In this document: one piece after another, positions 10,769-23,252 of the stretch
How positions within the stretch are numbered: position 1 is the stretch's first letter
Layout of the letters: the number at the start of each line of letters is the position of its first letter
DNA from: Parastagonospora avenae f. sp. tritici 18332-5
Lineage: Eukaryota > Ascomycota > Dothideomycetes > Pleosporales > Phaeosphaeriaceae
Direction: 5' to 3'
NCBI GenBank assembly: GCA_022559985.1
Contig: JAFJTR010000001.1
Coordinates: 806,001 to 870,000, forward strand
DNA: 64,000 nt
The notes under the pieces: model-generated
What the model was told of the DNA's origin: nothing
Databases searched by the model: none
Seen by the model: the letters and a program-made list of their open reading frames with translations, nothing else
Program-made: the position numbers and the translations under genes

Positions 10769-13700
10769 TTAATATGCTCCCTTTCTTGCTTCGTATGTCT
10801 GACCTTCGACGTATCTGACTTCGCCAAGACCGCTCCACAGCGTGTCGTCAATGCCCAGTTCGAATCCCTCTAACTTTGTCGCCCCGCTGTCCAAGCCCCA
10901 GAGCGATACACCCAGGTAATTCGTACCCTGGTAGTTCAGGATTCCCTGAGGGACAGGGAAGTTTGTCTGTGGACCTACATTGCTGACGTATTTTCCATAC
11001 TGGAATCCATTGACGTATAATTGCGCGCGATATGCCGGTACGCTGGAGCCGTTGGTCGTCGACGTACCGTTGGTGAACGTAAACGACATGGGAACGTCGT
11101 AGCCAGCAGGGATATTAAGCTCGAACTCAGTGGCGAAGAAGCCAATGCCAGGCGCACTGATACCATCGGTAACAGGGCCCTTACTGGCCGTCCATCCAGA
11201 TGCCGCAAGTGCGCCTGGTTGATGCAAGCCCTGGCGCTCGACGTACAAACCGCCCTCGTTGAGCGGGCCGCGCGAGATATCGACGTAGTCCTCACCACCC
11301 AGGTTACCGGTCAGCTTCCATGTAATGTCAGACGCGGCGTGGCTGGAGAGCTTGTAGTCGAGGATTCCGCGGGGGTTCTTCATTGTCTCAGTACCAATGG
11401 TCCAGTTCTCGTCGAGGCCTTGGTTGTCGACGACAACGGTAATGATGTACATCTTACCTGCGATCAGGTTCGGAAGAGAGAAGGTGTTGTTGCCGCTCAG
11501 AGCGGCGTCGTAGCCGCGCCAGCTGCCGAGGAAATGGTCGCCAATCCAGGCGGAGGAGCCGAATGCTGATCCACCCTGGGTAGAAAGGTAGAAAGATGTC
11601 TCGTTGCCGGTAGCTGTGAAGGTTCCACGGAAAATCAGGGTACCGGTGTGGAAGCCGTAGTCAGCTGAGTAGAGGGACACGGGTGTCTTGAGTGGTCTGA
11701 GGGAGTTGTATGTCTTTGGCAGATCGGCTGTGACCCATGCACTGTCGTCGTAATTGGCTTGAATCTCGGGTAGTGAATCGACATACTTCCACTCGAGGTC
11801 GTTCAATTTGGGAACGGTAATGTCGAGCTTTGGGACGTCGACAGTAGCGCAGATAACACCCTCCTTTGACGTCGTGAAGCCAACATCCTTGCCATTGAAG
11901 GTCAATTTGGTGATGTTGGACGCACCACCGAAAACCTCGACGGTTGTTGTGGCATTAAGGTCACCACTGAGGGCTAAATTTTTTCCATCTACCTTTGCAG
12001 TCCTCATCAGGTAGCCAGCATTAAGTATGACGGGGTTGGCAGAGGAGTGAGGAGCGGTGTCGATGGACCAGTAGTTGTATGCCTGGTAGCGATCTATTTC
12101 GTAGAATTAGCAAGACACGTCTTAACATACCATAAGCTCAAGCAAGACTTACCAAGCATATGAACATAGACAAAGTCGCTTCCCACACCGAGCTTCGCAA
12201 CCTTCCTAATTCCATCGGCCTTGAAGCTTAGAAGCGTGTAACCACGCGTAGCAGTACTTTGCACATCACCCTCGAGCACTTCGACTCCAGTGACAGCGAG
12301 AGCAAGCTCATGAGTCTCGCCTGGTCCACCGTATACCACCAAAACAGTCTTTTCCGCATACTTGTGCCACGTTAAAATCTCAGCAGTCGAATAGACCAGT
12401 GTCGTACCACTAAGATCGTAGTCGCTGACATGGATCTTAGCATCGCGGCCGTTCAAAGTCAACGAAGTGCCATTTGTCTGGGGTACAGTGATGTTTCCAA
12501 AGGCTGAAGTCGAGATTTTGAGCTTGTAGCTCGTCGATGCGAACGAGTTGTATTTGGAGTGACGGAGGAAGTAAAAGCCAGTGCCGTTACCCCAAGCCGG
12601 AGTGACAGTCAAGTCGCTCGTGGTCGTCCAGGTCGTGTTTGATGCATTTCCGCGCGTCGCGGTCAGATACGCTGGGCTGACCTTGAAGAAGTTTGCCTGC
12701 ACTTTCTGCTCAGAGTACTTCTCACGATCTACGCGGCGATCCTCTCGGATTGGCGACGCATAGTCGTACGAGGTGTAGCCACCAGGGTGACCCAGGTTGC
12801 CCCAGTTGGTACCGCCCCAAGTCATGTATAGGTTTAGAATCGTGACACCAAAGCTGTACAAGTTTTTGTAGAACACTCTCTCGAACGCAGCGCCCACAAG
12901 AGTGTAGCACTTGTCGAATCCGGGTCCGCCCCAGGGGTCGAAGCTGCCGGCCTGAAACTCAATAATCGAATAAGGTGTGCTCGGGCTTTGCTGTTCGTGT
13001 AGCTCTTTCCAATTCGTGGGCAGATTCTTGTCGGGCCAAACTTCAGGATTTGCGCAATCGAAGCCCTATCCCAACAGACAACGATTAGATTTTGTCACCA
13101 ATGTGCATCTCAACACAGATTTACGTACCAGTGGGTATCCATCATGACCATAGATATCAACAGGCGCAGTTTTACCCGGCGCGTTGTTTCCTTTTGCCGA
13201 AGCATCATTGCTGATCAGCGGCACAACAATGCCCGCATCACGAATTTGTTTGTATATGTACTCCATGTACACCGGATCCGGGAAAGGCTGGATGGCTGAA
13301 GTTGCTTGCGTGTACTCGTTCTCAGGCTGCACGAGAATAATTGGACCTCCATTTGTGATTTGAGCCTTTGCGATGTTCGCGCCGATGTTCTTCATATAGC
13401 TGTGGTATTTCCTTAGTTTCTATTCGCCAGTAGGCGGGAAGTTAGGGCAAAACATACTTATCGGTCGAGTTCAAGTAATCCGGCGCACTAGTTCGCAGAG
13501 TACCATTGACCCTCTGAAGCCATCCTGGAAAGCCCCCTCCTGACACCTCTGCGTTGATGTATGGACCAGGCCTTGCAAGGAGGTAGATACCTGCTTCTTG
13601 AGCAGCATTGTAGAACGGCTGTAGATCAAAGACACCCTCTGCGCGGTACACGCCGGGCTTGCCCTCGAGCAGTGCCCAATCAACGTAGAAGCTGACCATG

Positions 13701-14064
13701 TTGTAACCAAGAGACTTAATCTTTTGGAATAGATCGATATACAGATCCGCGACTGGCATACTGAGCCGGGTCAGCATTTGGCTTCAGTATCCAGTTTCCA
13801 ATGCAAATTACCGGAATGGGTGGACTTCACCACTATACAGGAACATTCGCTCGCCATTGACGAAGATAGAGTCCTTGTCCCAGGTGACCTACAAACATCA
13901 GTCATTAAAGACCGCCCACCACTCCCAATCCAAATACTTACGATATCCTGCAAAGCCTCTCTTTTGTACGGCATAATCCATTCTTTCGGAGAATACCCCA
14001 CCGCCCTCGCCGCCGCCCCAATTGCACACGACGACAGCGCAACCGCACTGAGTAGATTCTTCAT
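10769..14064 (-). CDS. lacA: Secreted GH35 beta-galactosidase
   Basis: Hydrolyses terminal beta-D-galactosyl residues of lactose, galactan side chains or xyloglucan outside the cell. Six exons (14064-13942, 13888-13812, 13760-13458, 13399-13129, 13065-12153, 12093-10769) give 1003 residues, the usual length of fungal LacA. Introns are 51-63 nt and every junction keeps frame. Residues 1-21 are a signal peptide ending AAARA. GH35 landmarks: GEVHPFR, then RPGPYINAE, then QPENEY with acid/base Glu196, and IIEFQAG with nucleophile Glu294 (family positions, from knowledge of GH35). Several N-x-S/T sites suggest glycosylation. The C-terminal half has the jelly-roll-like domains expected of the family. 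The gene lies about 1 kb downstream of a Zn2Cys6 regulator on the same strand. Several paralogues exist in most fungi, so the 'lacA' label marks the family only. Confidence 0.93.
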
Positions 14065-15073
14065 TGCGTCTAGAGAATGCTAGGATCGAAAAAAAATCCC
14101 TACTGACGAAAAGAAAAGTGCGCAAGCAAGTCGATCAAATAACCTCCACCCCAGCACCAAAATGACACAATCCACCACAACGCCGATGCATCTCGCATCC
14201 ATTTCTTCCGAGCTTCCCAATGGCAGGTAGCGTATGCAGGTACCTTCTAAAATCCCACCAATTCCATCTCCGAAGGCGCACTTGCTGGATGACGCAGACG
14301 CGGGGAAGCGCCCCAACCGTCCAAGACGATCGGCGGGGTGGTGCGCTCGCGCGAGCTTGTTGCCCGGGATGTGGAGCTTGTGGTCGGAAGCTTGGGTCTG
14401 GTGTGTTTAGCCGGAGCTTGTTTGGGCAAGGCATCCGACTGGGTATACGAGGCGGCGAGGGGGCGTGACCGAGGTTAGGGAAGATTGGATGGAGTGTGGG
14501 CACATGGCTTGGTCGTTATGGGGTTGGGGTAGGACATGTGGTGGAGGCTGTGCGATGGAAGCGTATCAGGGACTGTTGTATGCGAGGACATTGGGTTTGA
14601 TGCAGAAGCAATGACTTTCTTCTCATCACAGAGTCGATCTGGCCCAAGATCTTGTTGGTATTTAAATCTCGCTGACGATGCTACAAACAGCTTTTAGGCC
14701 GAGGCCACCAGGCAAAGACATGGTTCACAACCAACCCACAATCGCTGTCCCATCGTACGCAAAAGAAGCCTACACTGTCTAGATACATAGCTCTCTAGAT
14801 TTGGCATAAACATGTACAACAATACAATGTCCCAATCTTCAAACGCCGTGCGAGAATGAACCATCCAACACAAAGCCGCCCATGAACATCAAGCGTATCG
14901 CGAACGAAGAATAACGAAAGCGGTCGACAGCAGCAATTATGACAAAGTCCCACAAAGAGGCGGGTCATGAAACGATAGCAAGGTAGGATGGTAGACCGAC
15001 ACTTGGCCTGACTCTAGCCATGTAGTCGAATGGCGGCTCAAAGCCATTTTGTTCCATGGAACTGTGTAGAGAT
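14065..15073 (-). promoter_or_regulatory. Upstream region of the beta-galactosidase gene
   Basis: About 1 kb between the 3' end of the regulator gene and the beta-galactosidase start. It holds a GGCTAA word on the minus strand (14412-14407) and GC-rich GCGGGG-type words near 14311 that resemble CreA sites (SYGGRG). The half nearer the regulator should hold its 3' UTR and terminator. No gene is seen. Confidence 0.4.
14407..14412 (-). promoter_or_regulatory. Possible XlnR-type site (GGCTAA)
   Basis: GGCTAA on the coding strand of the beta-galactosidase gene, about 345 bp before its start. XlnR/AraR-type regulators bind GGCTAR, and fungal lacA genes are known members of such regulons. A six-base word occurs often by chance, so this is weak. 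Confidence 0.25.
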
Positions 15074-18000
15074 TTATTGCGTATTCCTGGTCGAATAACC
15101 CTGATCATAATTTACGAATCCTTGCAAATCAGTTGCATAGTTTGGATTGTACATGTCGAAATCGGACATATACGAATTGGGCCAATGATTACAATCGCCA
15201 CGCTGGAAATCTGCAAGATCGCTCATGCCGACACTAGGTTGCCCTCGAAGTCTCATTTCGTCAACAGTAATCTGTTGCGCTAACTGCGTCTGTTGGACTT
15301 GCGGTGACCAGCCGTACAACGCAGGTGCAGGACGATCAGGTCCGCGTGCTAGGCCCGACAGAGGCTCTCGAGGTGCGTAGTGATCCGCTGGACCCATGGG
15401 GAAATGCATCTCTGTGCTCGCGCTATAAGGCGACGGCATGGTTGTACCCTCGATGCTGGGATTTGGCGTGAGCTGTGGTCTGTGAGGACTCTGTGGTATT
15501 TCGGAGGATGTATATGGGCGCGCAGGTGCAACGGATGGGGAAGGATGCGCATTCCATGGCATTCGACTTGATGGCGGCAGCGAAGGCGCCTCGCTCGTTG
15601 ATTGCCTGTTGAGCTCGCTCATTGATTGCCTGTTGACCGAATTGAAACCTTGCGACTGGGGCGTCGAGGCAGGTGTGTCTTCAGTTTTAAAGTTTGCCGT
15701 CGGACTGTTCAGTCCGTTCTGTCTTTCCGCCGCCGGCTCGTGAGTGAGCTTCCAGTCATCTGGTCTGGTTTTGCGACTCCAAGTCTTGTCCAACGTATTG
15801 CCAAGCTCTAAGTGGTCTGTCTGGAAACCCTGAGACTCGTACACGTAGAGACCTCCACCTTCACTGGCTGTGGTCGATGTGCTCCCAGGTGAGTTCACTT
15901 CTTTCCACTTGGCTTTCTCCTGTCGATAGTGGTCATGCAAACGCGTAAGAGCATCCTGCCAGTATCCCGGCATAGTGAAGCGATTGCCCACCTTATGGAG
16001 GATCTTATTTGTCGTGTCCCACGCATTTGGTTGTGCATGAGAGTCTAACGCGTGGTCAGGATCCATGTTGGGGAACATGTGACAGTACATAGCTAAACTT
16101 AATTAGCTTCTGGTTAAAAATCCAGAGCAATGAGTGAACATACCACACCATCCGACGATATACGTGGCCCAACCCGCGATAGTACTGTCAACAAGCGCGT
16201 TAGCTGCGTCGCAAGCGATGAGCAATTCGGCAAAGTCTTTTCCAGCACCGAAACACTTGCGAGCCTGATCGATCCAATAGTCTGGCATATCGTCCGGAAG
16301 CGGTTGTGTGATCCTAGGTTCGTCCAAAGGCCCCTCGGGTTTGGCTTTGCCCCAAGGCGCAAACGCTATGTACTCTCTGTACAAAGCGATAGTACATAAG
16401 GTGTGAAGCGCGTGAATCATCACGTAATCTCGTGAAGTTTTAGAGTAGATATGATCGTACGTATGCTGTGTCGTAAGGGTCAGAGGCTGTGGCAGTCCGG
16501 CCCTAAGCACCTGATAGCCTTGCACAAGCTTGTAGAATGTACTCTTTTCATCCCAAGGGGGATACTCTTCAGTCCTAAACCATGTCAGTACACGACATGC
16601 GATCGGACACTCCAGTCAACGTACCGTCGACCTCTCCCAATCGAATACGCCAGAATTTTGCCGAAGTAGTCGACTGTCTGTATGTACAAGCTTAGTGCTG
16701 CCTCGCTTCTTCCCACTTCCCACTGAGTTTCGCCATGTTTCTTGCTTCTGTTGTCCCAAAGAGAATGATGGTGGACACGTCTTGTCCTGGCTGTTTCTGC
16801 GTCCCTACGCTCACTGTATTGTTCGTCGCTCTCCCCTAACCACCGGGTCCTGACTTTGGTTCCCGTGTTAAAAGCTCCATCGTTACAGGGTAGTTGGGTT
16901 TTGATGTCATTCACGTTGATCATCTGTACTCGACTTGATACGCAGCTTGTATATCGATCCATGATGAAGCAGCTCCAGAAAGTGCGGCGACGGATTTCGC
17001 GGTCGATGAATTCTTTACGCTCGGCAGGTTCGTCTTCAGCGTCTGAGCCACGGCGCTCCCCTTTTTTAGCATCTTCGTAGTTTTCGTCTTTCTGGTAACC
17101 AAGGTTTTGCACGTAACGCGTGGCCAGTCCAATGAAGTGCCATCCGTTCTCTCCTTTCAGATCAGTCCAACGATGATATCCAAGAAAAAGCATAGCCTGG
17201 GCTCTTTCCAGAGACCCGGTCCCGGGAATAGAGCCCAGACGGTCTTGCGTGGCTTTCGCCCAATACTCTGCAGTCGCGATAGGGCTCCCTACGCGATGTA
17301 CTAATTCGGGATGATAACGAGCAGTCAGAGTCAGGAACCCAAGGAGTAAAGGTGGGCTGTGTGGAGGGCGTGGTAGAGCATCCAAGTTCTGCCTGGATGC
17401 GATAGATTGCTGAGGCTGATGCAGCGGCTTCAGGAACCTCTGCCGGTGGAGAAAGGGGAAATCAGACGCGAAATGTTTTTCGTAAATGTCGAACTGACAT
17501 TCGTCAATGCGAGCTCACAGGTTGAGTTGCAGCACATACCAGCTCTTCCCAGACCTTGGCGGTGAGGTAGGGAGAATGCAGAACGTCATCTTGGGTCTTG
17601 GGGACATCGTAAGGGTGATGCGCCAGAGCCGACGCTATTGGTCTCTTTCGCTTCCTGGGGTGTGTCTGCGAGTCCTTTGGTCAGTTCTCACTGGACAGCA
17701 GCCGTCAAGTCGAGCACATGTGGGAGAAGCATGAGTGGCTTTACACGATAGCCACTAGTGAAGGCCACTGTTGTGGGCTGACGGTTGCAAGACATACGAG
17801 AACGCAACATGCACTTACATCAACGTCTCCAACCGTGCTCTCCCGCCGTTTCACTACACCGGTCGCGGATGCATCCGTGTTGCTGTAATCGCAGAATTTG
17901 TTCTTCTCGGCGCAGGCAATGCAGGTAGTCCCTTGACCCTTGTTATTGCACTTTGTCTTACTCCGACGACAACTCGTACAAGCAATGGACGCGCGCGCCC

Positions 18001-18172
18001 TGTCAGCCCCATGTATGCGTCGTCCAGCATCGTCCACGTGACCCTTGGGAGTCGAAGCCCCTGGGGTCACCATCGGCGAAGCATCCAATGTGGACGGCGA
18101 CTGTGGGCCTTGAGGCGACGACTGCTGCACCGGCCGGGATGGCTGCTGTGTATGTATGTGCGCTTGTGACAT
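15074..18172 (-). CDS. Zn2Cys6 transcription factor with fungal_trans domain
   Basis: Five exons (18172-17819, 17665-17540, 17493-16625, 16574-16144, 16092-15074) give 932 residues. A Gln/Ser/Pro-rich N-terminus precedes the Zn2Cys6 cluster at residues 65-94, spaced C-x2-C-x6-C-x8-C-x2-C-x6-C (CTSCRRSKTKC begins it). Exon 2 carries a basic nuclear-localisation stretch (PRKRKRP) and the block HHPYDVPKTQDDVLHSPYLT. The middle-homology region follows, with FDIYEKHFASDFPFLHRQRF, then RRRTFWSCFIMDRYTS. The C-terminal third is Ser/Pro/Gln-rich and probably contains an activation domain. Intron 1 is 153 nt, longer than the others, and its acceptor (CGCAG at 17666) was chosen by frame. I cannot name the orthologue. 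Nearness to a beta-galactosidase hints at sugar regulation, but this is only positional. Confidence 0.88.
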
Positions 18173-20681
18173 TTGATACGTTTGAGCAGATGCTGCAGCT
18201 AGCCGTGGTGTGCTGCCTTCTCCCGATGATGCTGGGCAATGCGCACCAGTGGCACGCGGCCTCGACGAGGCGTAAAATCTGGCGGAGTGCTCAAGCGGAA
18301 TCTGGTTGGCACTGAAGACGCAATGGCCGTTGCCTTCAGCGCGTCTCCTTGAAAGCCGTTGTTCGGGCGATGCCAGGATAGACTAGATACGGCCCGGATG
18401 GTCTCGCGGGCGGGTGTCGTGGAGCCGAGAAACGGGGACTCAAAGGGGCCAAGCGTCGACAGTAACGAGACCTTGGGATGCAAAGAACATGCGCTTCGTT
18501 GCACTGTCCTATCAAACGTGGCTCATAGAGAGTTGGTAACAAGCCAGGTATGTTCTTGCAGAGGCTATGCTATGGGAGTGAGGCGCGGTGGGCACTGGGC
18601 ACACGGCTATTAACATGGAATCTGTTCCATCCCGATGAACTTGGCCCTAGCGGCACGTCCCCCAGCAACACACCCATACAAGCGACCCACCACGGGCTGG
18701 CCGTTCTGCTCATGGATTTTACACGTCGCCGCGACAGCCTCCGCCGCGGTAGACGCCTTGCTGCCGTTGCTGACGTCTGCCTCGTCAGTGGGCGCTTGGT
18801 TGGCAAGCAGGTGAGCAGACTTTCTCAAATCCCCTCGGCCGTGTCAGAGTCTATGTTGCCGAAGAACTCCCTTACAATTCGGTCCGGTCTGCATTCATCC
18901 TCCTGCCACGCACATATATGCCTCTCGACAGCTTCTCTTATAATTCTCCGCTGCGAGCTGGTGCGTCCCATCACCGCGCTGACACGTGGGCTCGAATAAC
19001 ATGCAGCACAGGGGTTACGCAAACCAAGTGGCGCACGTCCAGCTGCACGTCGTCGAAGCGATCTCGCGTCTTCGATCCTCTGGCAGACCGACTTCTGGTC
19101 GACATTGTGGACCACTGTCATCATCATCACCTGGCTATAGTTTCGCGCCAGGCCGAGGGTTCTTCGTTATCGGCATTGAGTGATTTTTGCTCGTCTCTCG
19201 TCATCACAGAGTCTCGAGCGGTATGCCGTATGTGCGCTGAATTTGGCAAGGCCAGATCCTGCGTGTGCCCGATACTGGATCGGGCTGATTGTGCAGATGC
19301 CTACCAAGGCGCACCCCGCATGCAGAGCATGGGTTCGAGAGCATTGCGACACCGTCTTTGCAGATTGTAGAGGCGAGCGCATTCGGAGGAATGGGCAGCG
19401 TTTGATGTGATTTCGCCCGATGCTGTGTGACCATCCCCCGGAGCGTTGAAGTTGGCCTTAGAAAACCAAATCATGGCGCATACATGTTGACGCGCGCGAG
19501 GACCAAAGTACCCAGCGACTTTGATTTGCGAGCATCAGTATCGCGGCAATTTAGCACTGCTCGAAGATTGGTCTGATCATCGTGTAGGTTGCGTGAACAG
19601 GATCACAAGGCAAAGGTCCATCATGACTGAACTTGCGGCCTGGTGCCACAGGCTGGGCTTTCGTTACATCAGGCTCCGGGTAGCAAGCCGCACTAAGCGT
19701 GAGCTCACGTCACTCACGTCGGAGGGCCACCTGGACACTATCGTGTAACTATTATATTCCTGATCGGTGGATCGATGGCGAAGTCCGGGTGCGCTAACCG
19801 CACATGTTTGGTGTCGCAAATGATGTGCTGATATTTCAGAAGACGGCAAAAGCTGACTGGGAGTAAGTGTGGACACAAGAGGTGATTAGTGAAGTCGACG
19901 TTGAGGCAGAGAGAACTTTTGACCGATCAGAAAGGAAGGCGCGCTAAGGTTCGTGACCGATATCACCCGGGTACGACAGGAGCATAGCAATCTCGACATG
20001 CGTTGACTTCGCCGAAAGTCTACTACCAAGCCAGGCCCGCGCATCCACGTCAGACTGATCCTGTCGATCCTTCACCGGCAAGTGCTCTATTGCCGGTAAG
20101 CGTTTCAGGCTTCATCCGGAGTAGGAACTTTTGTTGGCGAACGTCGAAACGACGACAAGTACATGTCTCGAGATGACTATGCTCAAACGATAAGCTACAA
20201 CGACGAGCTCCTGCGCAGGTTATTGATAAGTGAGAACAGTAGCTCAATACTATGACACCAGGTGCAGCAATAATTCTTGCGCGCTCTGCCTCATGATCCT
20301 GAGCACCATCTAAGAAGCAAGGTCAATTGAGTCAAGCTGTCTAACTTCAAGGTTGTTTTGCCTCTTTGCGATGTACTATTTAGCTATTGAGTGTATTCAG
20401 GCTCATATATGAGACAGCAGTTGCTTTCTAGTAGTAAGTGAAGTTCAGATAGAGCACGTACGAATTGCTGTAGCGCCTGGTGACGACAGTGACGTCTGTT
20501 CTGTAGGTAGTTAATCAAACCATCAAACACTCGCATGGCATGCCTAAATCTAGCCCACGATGCATAAATCACTCCACAAGATGCTTTATGCACTGCCGAC
20601 GCGTGAAACTCATATGCAATCGTTCTCAATCGCCCAACTTTCCAACTGCCTCAACTGCGCACTCACCCAACCTCTGCGTGA
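18173..20681. other. Intergenic region upstream of the Zn2Cys6 gene, no gene seen
   Basis: About 2.5 kb. Both strands carry short overlapping open frames with no splice-linked continuation and no family resemblance. The left part is presumably the promoter of the Zn2Cys6 gene. No RNA gene or repeat is recognised. Confidence 0.4.
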
Positions 20682-21540
20682 ATGTCCGATAACACCATGC
20701 CGAATAATCTCCTCGAGCACCTCCCAGCAGAGGTCCAACACATGGTGTATTCAGCCCTTGGCTTCCTACCTGTACAAAGATGTGGTTCGATTGTCCCGCC
20801 CCGCCATACTGCTTCATCAAATCGTATGTTATCTTCCATGAAGACTCGGAATGGCCAATGGCTTGGCATGCTTGTCGAGGTACTGTGGAGATGTTGCTCC
20901 GCCTTGTGTTCGGGAACACTGATGTTCGCTTCTTGCCTCACTATTCCTATGCCAATAGACAGCGGTTTGAAGAGCGGGTAGTCTTTCGTTCCGAGCCTAA
21001 GATCATCGAACAGTTAGTACAACCTACCTCAGGCAATCTGTATTTGTTAACACCTGCCCAGGCCACTCATCAGCGACTATGCCTATCTCACCAGCATAAC
21101 CTTCACCGAGTCTCAGCATCGGGCCGGAAACGACTGCCGCTTCGACATCCTTGCACACATGATTCCATTCATCAAGAGAAGCAACATTAAGTCACTGACG
21201 TATACTGTTGGTTCGGCGACGTGCTTTGCTGTGTGCGATGAAGACTAGATCCAGAAGTTTCGAAAAGCTTGGTATGATCTCGCTCGCTCTTGCACGGAGT
21301 TGGAAGATACTCCAAATTTCACTCGAGGAGGCGGGTTATGATCGGTTTCTGTGTGAGAAGGTCGTCACGTGGATGGTCAGAGACAGGGGTTCGATGATAC
21401 GGGCTTCGGCATGGTACCATGCGAGATCAAGCTCTCTCTGAGAGAAAACTTCGATCAATCCAGAGTCTGGATACAGTCAACAGGACCGCCTCTTGAGCAA
21501 GTAGACAAAACAGGTACCGTATATACTGTACGAACTGTGG
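20682..21540 (+). pseudogene. Probable decayed F-box-like gene
   Basis: Protein-like text is spread over three frames. It begins MPNNLLEHLPAEVQHMVYSA (an F-box-like start, second Met of the frame at 20682), jumps frame near 20765 to LYKDVVRLSRPAILLHQI, and jumps again near 20825 to IFHEDSEWPMAWHACRG. That frame continues to RSEPKIIEQ, crosses a plausible 49-nt intron (21013-21061, GTTAGT...CCCAG) and reads on to CFAVCDED, where TAG stops it at 21246. Beyond the stop, IQKFRKAWYDLARSC and later pieces such as EEAGYDRFLCEKVV and FDDTGFGMVPCEIKLS look like the rest. Two frameshifts and at least one stop argue for decay; sequencing error is the alternative. The 3' end runs up to the 3' end of trp4. 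Confidence 0.45.
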
Positions 21541-21542
21541 AT

Positions 21543-22826
21543 CTATGCAACCCGGTTCGTGACTTCGACAAACTTCTCCCACTGCCTGTAGGCCTCACCA
21601 CTTTGCACTGCCCACTTAGCCCTCCTGACACCTTCCTTCCATCTTCCACCGCCTGGACCGACTTCGGTGATGACCTTACCGTCATCGCCGTGACCCATGT
21701 CGCTTGTATCTGCGTCACAAATGCCGCTAACAACAAATAGCGCTGCAGTGTTAAGGTACACAAAGTGCAGGATCGGGTCGTCGACAGGCACCTTACCCTG
21801 CAAGATGTCCATTAAAATCTCCGCATTCCTCTCGGGACTCTGACCAGGTGATACTGCCGTGAGTGGATGCGATGGCAGGCCAAAGTCTGCTGGGGTTACT
21901 GTGAAGTAGTTGATGTCGACTTTGCCAGTTGAGGCGTTCTCGACTAAGCGCCAGCAGTGCGTGGGACCTGCGCATGACAACTCGTCCAACTCTTCGTCAC
22001 CACATATGACCATGCCTTTGCGACATCCAGATTGGCGAAGTGACTCTGCGAAATCAGGACCAATTTCTTTTCTCGCTACACCCAGGACACGGGCCTCAAT
22101 CAAGTCGTGTAGTGGGTTTGCTAGCGGACCGAGTAGGTTGAAAATCGTGCGCCAGCCAAGCTGTCTTCTGATGCTGGCTGCATGACGCGCTCCTGGGTGG
22201 AAGATGGGCGCAAAGAGAAAGGCGTAGTTGGTGTTTCCATAAATTTCGAGAATAGTCTTAGGCGCGATGGCGGTAATGACGGGCGGCTTTGGTGGCGCAC
22301 AAGAAAGAAGATCCGCGGAACCTGAACGTGATGTTGAAGCTTTGTTGCCATGCTTGGCGATCATGAGGAGAGAAGAGGCCAGTATGGAAGATGTAGTGCT
22401 AATATTGAAGGTGTTGTGTGAATCACCGCCTGTACCAACGATGTCGCACTGTCCATTTTGGTCAGTAAAATGCCGTTGATGAGTAGACTTTAGAAGTCAT
22501 ACCAGACCTCCATGGTAACCTCCCTCTTTCCTTCCACGCTCTTTGAGCAGACGATCTAGTCCTTCCACATCGATGCCAGTGGAAAAATCTCGCATTGCCT
22601 GTGAGCATTTTGCCAAGACATCTGCTTGTCTATCCAGGTCCGTGAAGTGAAGACATGTCAACAGTGCTCCCGTCTGTACTTCTGAGAGACTGTTGGTGAA
22701 GATCAACGCGAGCGCGGCTGCAATCTCGGTAGCATCAGGCTTTGTCGACGGCGATTCGTGCCAGAGTCGTTTGAGCAAAGGTGTGATGGATGTTTTGACG
22801 CCTCCGTCACTTGGAGCTGTGGCCAT
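21543..22826 (-). CDS. trp4: Anthranilate phosphoribosyltransferase
   Basis: Transfers the phosphoribosyl group of PRPP to anthranilate, the second step of tryptophan synthesis from chorismate, in the cytosol. Two exons (22826-22503, 22448-21543; 54-nt intron) give 409 residues. The N-terminal helical domain (SEVQTGALLTCLHF) is followed, across the splice, by the PRPP-binding loop GTGGDSHNTFNIST. The KHGNKASTSRSGSADLL block and the GWRTIFNLLGPLANP segment are family hallmarks. The N-terminus has no targeting sequence. It is divergent from mak21 with 426 bp between starts, and a perfect Gcn4/Cpc1-type site lies in that gap. Yeast TRP4 is under general amino-acid control, so similar control here is plausible. 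Confidence 0.95.
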
Positions 22827-23252
22827 TGTAGTATAGTGTCCGTGAGTCCCTTGCCTTATGCAGACCTGGCGAGTCGAGTGAGCGGGGTCAACCTTTTTTG
22901 CGTCGTGCTGCGTCTGCTACTGAACGAAAAGCTCTGGGTAGCTTTCGTTTGCTTCAATTGAATGTAATTTTCGAAGAATGCCACGTTGAGTCACTCAAGT
23001 AAATTAATCAGCTACTTCGGGATCTCAATAGGTTTCGTAAGCATAGCCAAAGAGCAAAACCCACCAAGGCCGGATCCGGTTAGAGTGCGGGTCGAGGGTC
23101 GCGGTTGAATGATTCACCGCGCCTGGACCGTGCGCATCTCAAATTTCGAACCACATGGGCGTCACAGTCGTCTCGTTCAAGGTTATGACGGGTCAGAGTT
23201 TCTTCTCTGACGGACCTTGCAGCGAAACACCCCGCGACACAGACGACATCAA
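22827..23252. promoter_or_regulatory. Shared divergent promoter, trp4 / mak21
   Basis: A 426-bp stretch between two divergent start codons. It contains TGAGTCA at 22987-22993. No TATA box is clear for either gene. Confidence 0.6.
22987..22993 (-). promoter_or_regulatory. Gcn4/Cpc1 response element (TGACTCA)
   Basis: TGAGTCA on the plus strand, i.e. the exact 7-base consensus TGACTCA on the trp4 strand, 161 bp before the trp4 start. This is the binding site of Gcn4/CPC1/CpcA bZIP factors, which activate amino-acid biosynthesis genes on starvation. The motif is seen; its use is inferred from the pathway. Confidence 0.6.

Noticed and set aside
14135..14503. 122-codon minus-strand frame upstream of the beta-galactosidase
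   Set aside because: Pro/Arg-rich reading of a GC-rich promoter; no conserved start or domain.
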